A stretch of 64,000 nt of DNA from positions 186,001 to 250,000 of the forward strand of contig MKTZ01000027.1 in NCBI GenBank assembly GCA_001898505.1. The letters are read 5' to 3'. The position numbers were made by a program, and so were the translations under genes. Origin of the DNA: Sphingobacteriales bacterium 50-39. Lineage in GTDB: Bacteria; Bacteroidota; Bacteroidia; Chitinophagales; Chitinophagaceae. Of this stretch, positions 61,450 through 64,000 are shown in pieces (position 1 is the first letter of the stretch; each line of letters starts with the position of its first letter). Under the pieces are notes generated by a model. That model saw only the letters and a list, made by a program, of their open reading frames with translations. It made no database searches and was not told the origin of the DNA.

Positions 61450-64000
61450 TTACGCTGCGTCTTTGCCGTGGCAGTTCTTGTACTTCTTACCGCTGCCGCA
61501 AGGACAGGGATCGTTACGTCCGATCTTGGGTCCGACCTTGACGGGTTCCTGCTTTACCGGGCCTGTGGGTTCGTAATAGTCGGGGCCGCCTTCTTGTGGG
61601 GCGCCGTTGTGCGCGATTGGGCCGCCGGGGCCGCCGTTGTTGGCGTTGGGGCTGCCGGCCAGTTCGTCCTTGCGTACCCGCAGTTTGGACATATCTGTTC
61701 TTTGGGGTTCCCTTCCTTCGCGGATGATCTCTGTGGATTGACGGCTGGTATTGGTATTAGCGATACCGCTGTGGCAGAGGAAGCTGACGATGTCCTTATT
61801 TACTTCGCTGTCCATAAGGCGGAAGAGCTCGAAGGCTTCTACCTTATAGATCACCAGCGGATCCTTTTGTTCCAGGTATGCCGTCTGCACGCTTTGTTTC
61901 AGGTCATCCATGCCGCGGAGGTGCTCTTTCCAGGCCTCATCGATGATGGACAGCGTGATCTGTCTTTCCACCGCGCTGACCAGTTCACGTCCTTCGGTGC
62001 TCAGGGTCTTATCCAGGCTGACGTGGACGTTGGTGCGCTTTTTCCCATCGGTGAAAGGCACGACTACATTCTTTATCTGGCTGCCCTGGGTAGCGCGTAT
62101 GTTCTGGAAGGCCGGTATTGCCTGTTTGGTGATCTCGTTGACCTTATGCTCATAGTTCTCCGTGGCTTCCTGGTATAATTTTTCCGCCAGTGCGGCTGCG
62201 TCCCCTTTCAGGAATTCGTCCTGGCTGATCTGTGTATCGATGCCGAAATTGACGATGGTGGACAGCTTGAATCCTTCGTAATCGTCTCCCTCCTTGAACG
62301 AGCTGATCAGTCCTTCTGCTACGATGTAGAAGGCATTGTCCAGGTCCAGGGCCAGCCTGTCGCCGAAGAGGGCGTGGTTACGTTTCTTATATACCACATT
62401 ACGTTGCTTGTTCATGACGTCGTCATATTCCAGCAGGCGTTTGCGGATGCCAAAGTTGTTCTCTTCCACTTTTTTCTGGGCCCGTTCGATGCTCTTGGTC
62501 ACCATGCTGTGCTGGATGACTTCTCCTTCCTTATAGCCCATCTTATCCATCAGGGAGGCGATACGATCGCTGCCGAACATACGCATCAGGTCGTCTTCCA
62601 GGGAAACATAGAACTGTGAAGTACCGGGGTCGCCCTGACGTGCCGAACGGCCACGTAACTGACGGTCTACCCGCCGGCTCTCATGCCGTTCCGTACCGAT
62701 GATGGCCAGGCCGCCGGCTTCTTTTACGCCGGGTCCTAATTTTATATCCGTACCACGACCGGCCATATTCGTAGCGATGGTCACGGCGCCTGCCAAACCT
62801 GCTTCGGCAACGACCTGCGCTTCACGGGCGTGCTGTTTTGCGTTGAGCACATTGTGCGGGATCTTTTTTACCTGCAGCATCCTGCTCAGCAGCTCGCTCA
62901 CTTCCACCGAGGTAGTACCTACCAGAGAGGGGCGTCCCGCTGTCCGCAGTCTTTCGATCTCTTCGATGACCGCCTTGTATTTTTCCCGCTTGGTCTTGAA
63001 TACCAGGTCCTGGTGGTCCTTGCGGATGGCCTGGACGTTGGTGGGAATGGTTACGACATCCAGCTTGTAGATATCCCAGAACTCGGCGGCTTCCGTTTCG
63101 GCAGTACCCGTCATACCGGCCAGCTTGTGATACATACGGAAGTAGTTCTGCAAGGTAACGGTGGCGTATGTCTGGGTTGCCGCCTCGATCTTTACATTTT
63201 CTTTTGCTTCGATGGCCTGGTGGAGACCATCGCTGTAACGTCTGCCGTCCAGGATACGACCCGTCTGCTCATCTACGATCTTGACCTGTCCGTCCATTAC
63301 GACGTATTCAACATCTTTGTCGAATAAGGTATATGCTTTTAGCAATTGCTGAACGGTGTGGATACGATCCGCCTTGACAGAATAGTCGGTCAGCAAAGCT
63401 TCTTTAAGCTGGAGCTTTTCTTCGCTGGGGACCTCGCTTTTTTCGATGTCTGCCAACTTGACGGCAATATCGGGCAGGATGAAGAATTCCGGATCTTCCC
63501 CTTCGCGGGTGATCATCTGGATGCCTTTGTCGGTGAGGTCCACCGAATTATTTTTTTCATCGATGCTAAAGAAGAGCTCGGCGTCTACTTTTGGCATTTC
63601 CTTTTGCTGATCGGCCAGATAATAGTTCTCTGTCTTCTGCAGCTTGACCTTTATGCCCGGCTCGCTGAGGAATTTAACCAGCGCTCCCGTCTTGGGCAGA
63701 CCTCGGTGCGCGCGCATCAGGGCCAGACCGCCGTCCTTGGCGTCGTCGTTGCCTTCGCTGATTTTCTTTTTTGCTTCGATGAGGAATTGATTGGTGACCC
63801 TTTTCTGCGCGTCGTACAATTTCTCTACCCGGCCTTTTAAAATATGATATTGCTGGTCGTCGCCTTTCGGTACGGGGCCGGAGATGATCAGGGGGGTACG
63901 CGCATCGTCGATCAATACGCTGTCCACCTCATCCACCATGGCGAAGTGGTGTTTGCGTTGTACCATTTCTTCCGGTGAGTGCACCATGTTGTCACGGAGA
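61450..64000 (-). CDS. secA: preprotein translocase ATPase SecA, 5' end beyond the window
   Basis: The C-terminal 850 residues of SecA, the motor that pushes unfolded preproteins through SecYEG. The frame is open at the right edge, so the first 200-300 residues, including Walker A, are missing. Seen are [32 protein letters not shown], the second ATPase domain with [16 protein letters not shown] and [14 protein letters not shown], the helical scaffold, and the C-terminal zinc motif [17 protein letters not shown]. That zinc motif binds SecB or ribosomes in other species. A Gly/Asn-rich linker precedes it. A terminator follows 27 nt on. Confidence 0.97.
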   Translation of the reverse strand, partial: LRDNMVHSPEEMVQRKHHFAMVDEVDSVLIDDARTPLIISGPVPKGDDQQYHILKGRVEKLYDAQKRVTNQFLIEAKKKISEGNDDAKDGGLALMRAHRGLPKTGALVKFLSEPGIKVKLQKTENYYLADQQKEMPKVDAELFFSIDEKNNSVDLTDKGIQMITREGEDPEFFILPDIAVKLADIEKSEVPSEEKLQLKEALLTDYSVKADRIHTVQQLLKAYTLFDKDVEYVVMDGQVKIVDEQTGRILDGRRYSDGLHQAIEAKENVKIEAATQTYATVTLQNYFRMYHKLAGMTGTAETEAAEFWDIYKLDVVTIPTNVQAIRKDHQDLVFKTKREKYKAVIEEIERLRTAGRPSLVGTTSVEVSELLSRMLQVKKIPHNVLNAKQHAREAQVVAEAGLAGAVTIATNMAGRGTDIKLGPGVKEAGGLAIIGTERHESRRVDRQLRGRSARQGDPGTSQFYVSLEDDLMRMFGSDRIASLMDKMGYKEGEVIQHSMVTKSIERAQKKVEENNFGIRKRLLEYDDVMNKQRNVVYKKRNHALFGDRLALDLDNAFYIVAEGLISSFKEGDDYEGFKLSTIVNFGIDTQISQDEFLKGDAAALAEKLYQEATENYEHKVNEITKQAIPAFQNIRATQGSQIKNVVVPFTDGKKRTNVHVSLDKTLSTEGRELVSAVERQITLSIIDEAWKEHLRGMDDLKQSVQTAYLEQKDPLVIYKVEAFELFRLMDSEVNKDIVSFLCHSGIANTNTSRQSTEIIREGREPQRTDMSKLRVRKDELAGSPNANNGGPGGPIAHNGAPQEGGPDYYEPTGPVKQEPVKVGPKIGRNDPCPCGSGKKYKNCHGKDAA

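Overview
The window looks like chromosomal DNA from a Bacteroidota bacterium, most probably family Chitinophagaceae. The evidence is a near-perfect Bacteroidota promoter (TTTG, 21 nt, TATCTTTG), the lack of Shine-Dalgarno sites, many secreted and lipoprotein genes with Bacteroidota-type signal peptides, orphan FtsX-type permeases and a standalone sorting-like domain protein. Gene density is high. I see no insertion sequence, CRISPR array, tRNA or rRNA gene.

Layout. 1-6077: a methyltransferase cut by the left edge, DUF92 membrane protein, small unknowns, an AHSA1 protein, an alpha/beta hydrolase, an ABC exporter and a siderophore-type acetyltransferase. 6365-11992: a methionine operon (metB-like, metY, metX, hom, all minus strand) led by a SAM-I riboswitch with its own promoter and terminator. 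Inside it lies what looks like a decayed queF. 12234-16425: a DUF4382 lipoprotein, two small secreted unknowns, a gene-poor 0.5 kb, then a response regulator and a histidine kinase whose membrane domain has the ethylene/copper-binding residues of plant ETR1. 16691-30521: uvrA with a 5'-nucleotidase, an FtsX-type permease, a beta-barrel protein, ElaA-like acetyltransferase, rarA, a secreted serine protease, two small membrane proteins and aspS. 30737-40687: two tandem MtfA-type zinc peptidases, an ORF6N protein carrying two 27-bp palindromes, a FAD oxidoreductase and a very large alpha-2-macroglobulin.

41109-49277: a His-rich secreted peptide, sucD, then two minus-strand operons: maeB-mlaE-mlaF-PEBP (malic enzyme, lipid-transport ABC pair, PEBP protein) and deoC-SPOR-M20 peptidase. 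49381-64000: a pair of secreted amidohydrolases (one partly, one apparently wholly lacking the metal motif), two lipoproteins, another FtsX-type permease, a large zinc metalloprotease and the C-terminal part of secA running off the right edge.

Between genes there is a dispersed family of short GC-rich hairpin elements that begin with TAATGTCYG and often carry an AACGRRCC-NNN-GGYCCGTT stem. The largest expansion is a run of seven or more hairpins at 40724-40966. The most notable observations are the ETR1-like sensor kinase, this hairpin family, the palindromes inside the ORF6N gene, the riboswitch-controlled met operon and the queF relic within it.
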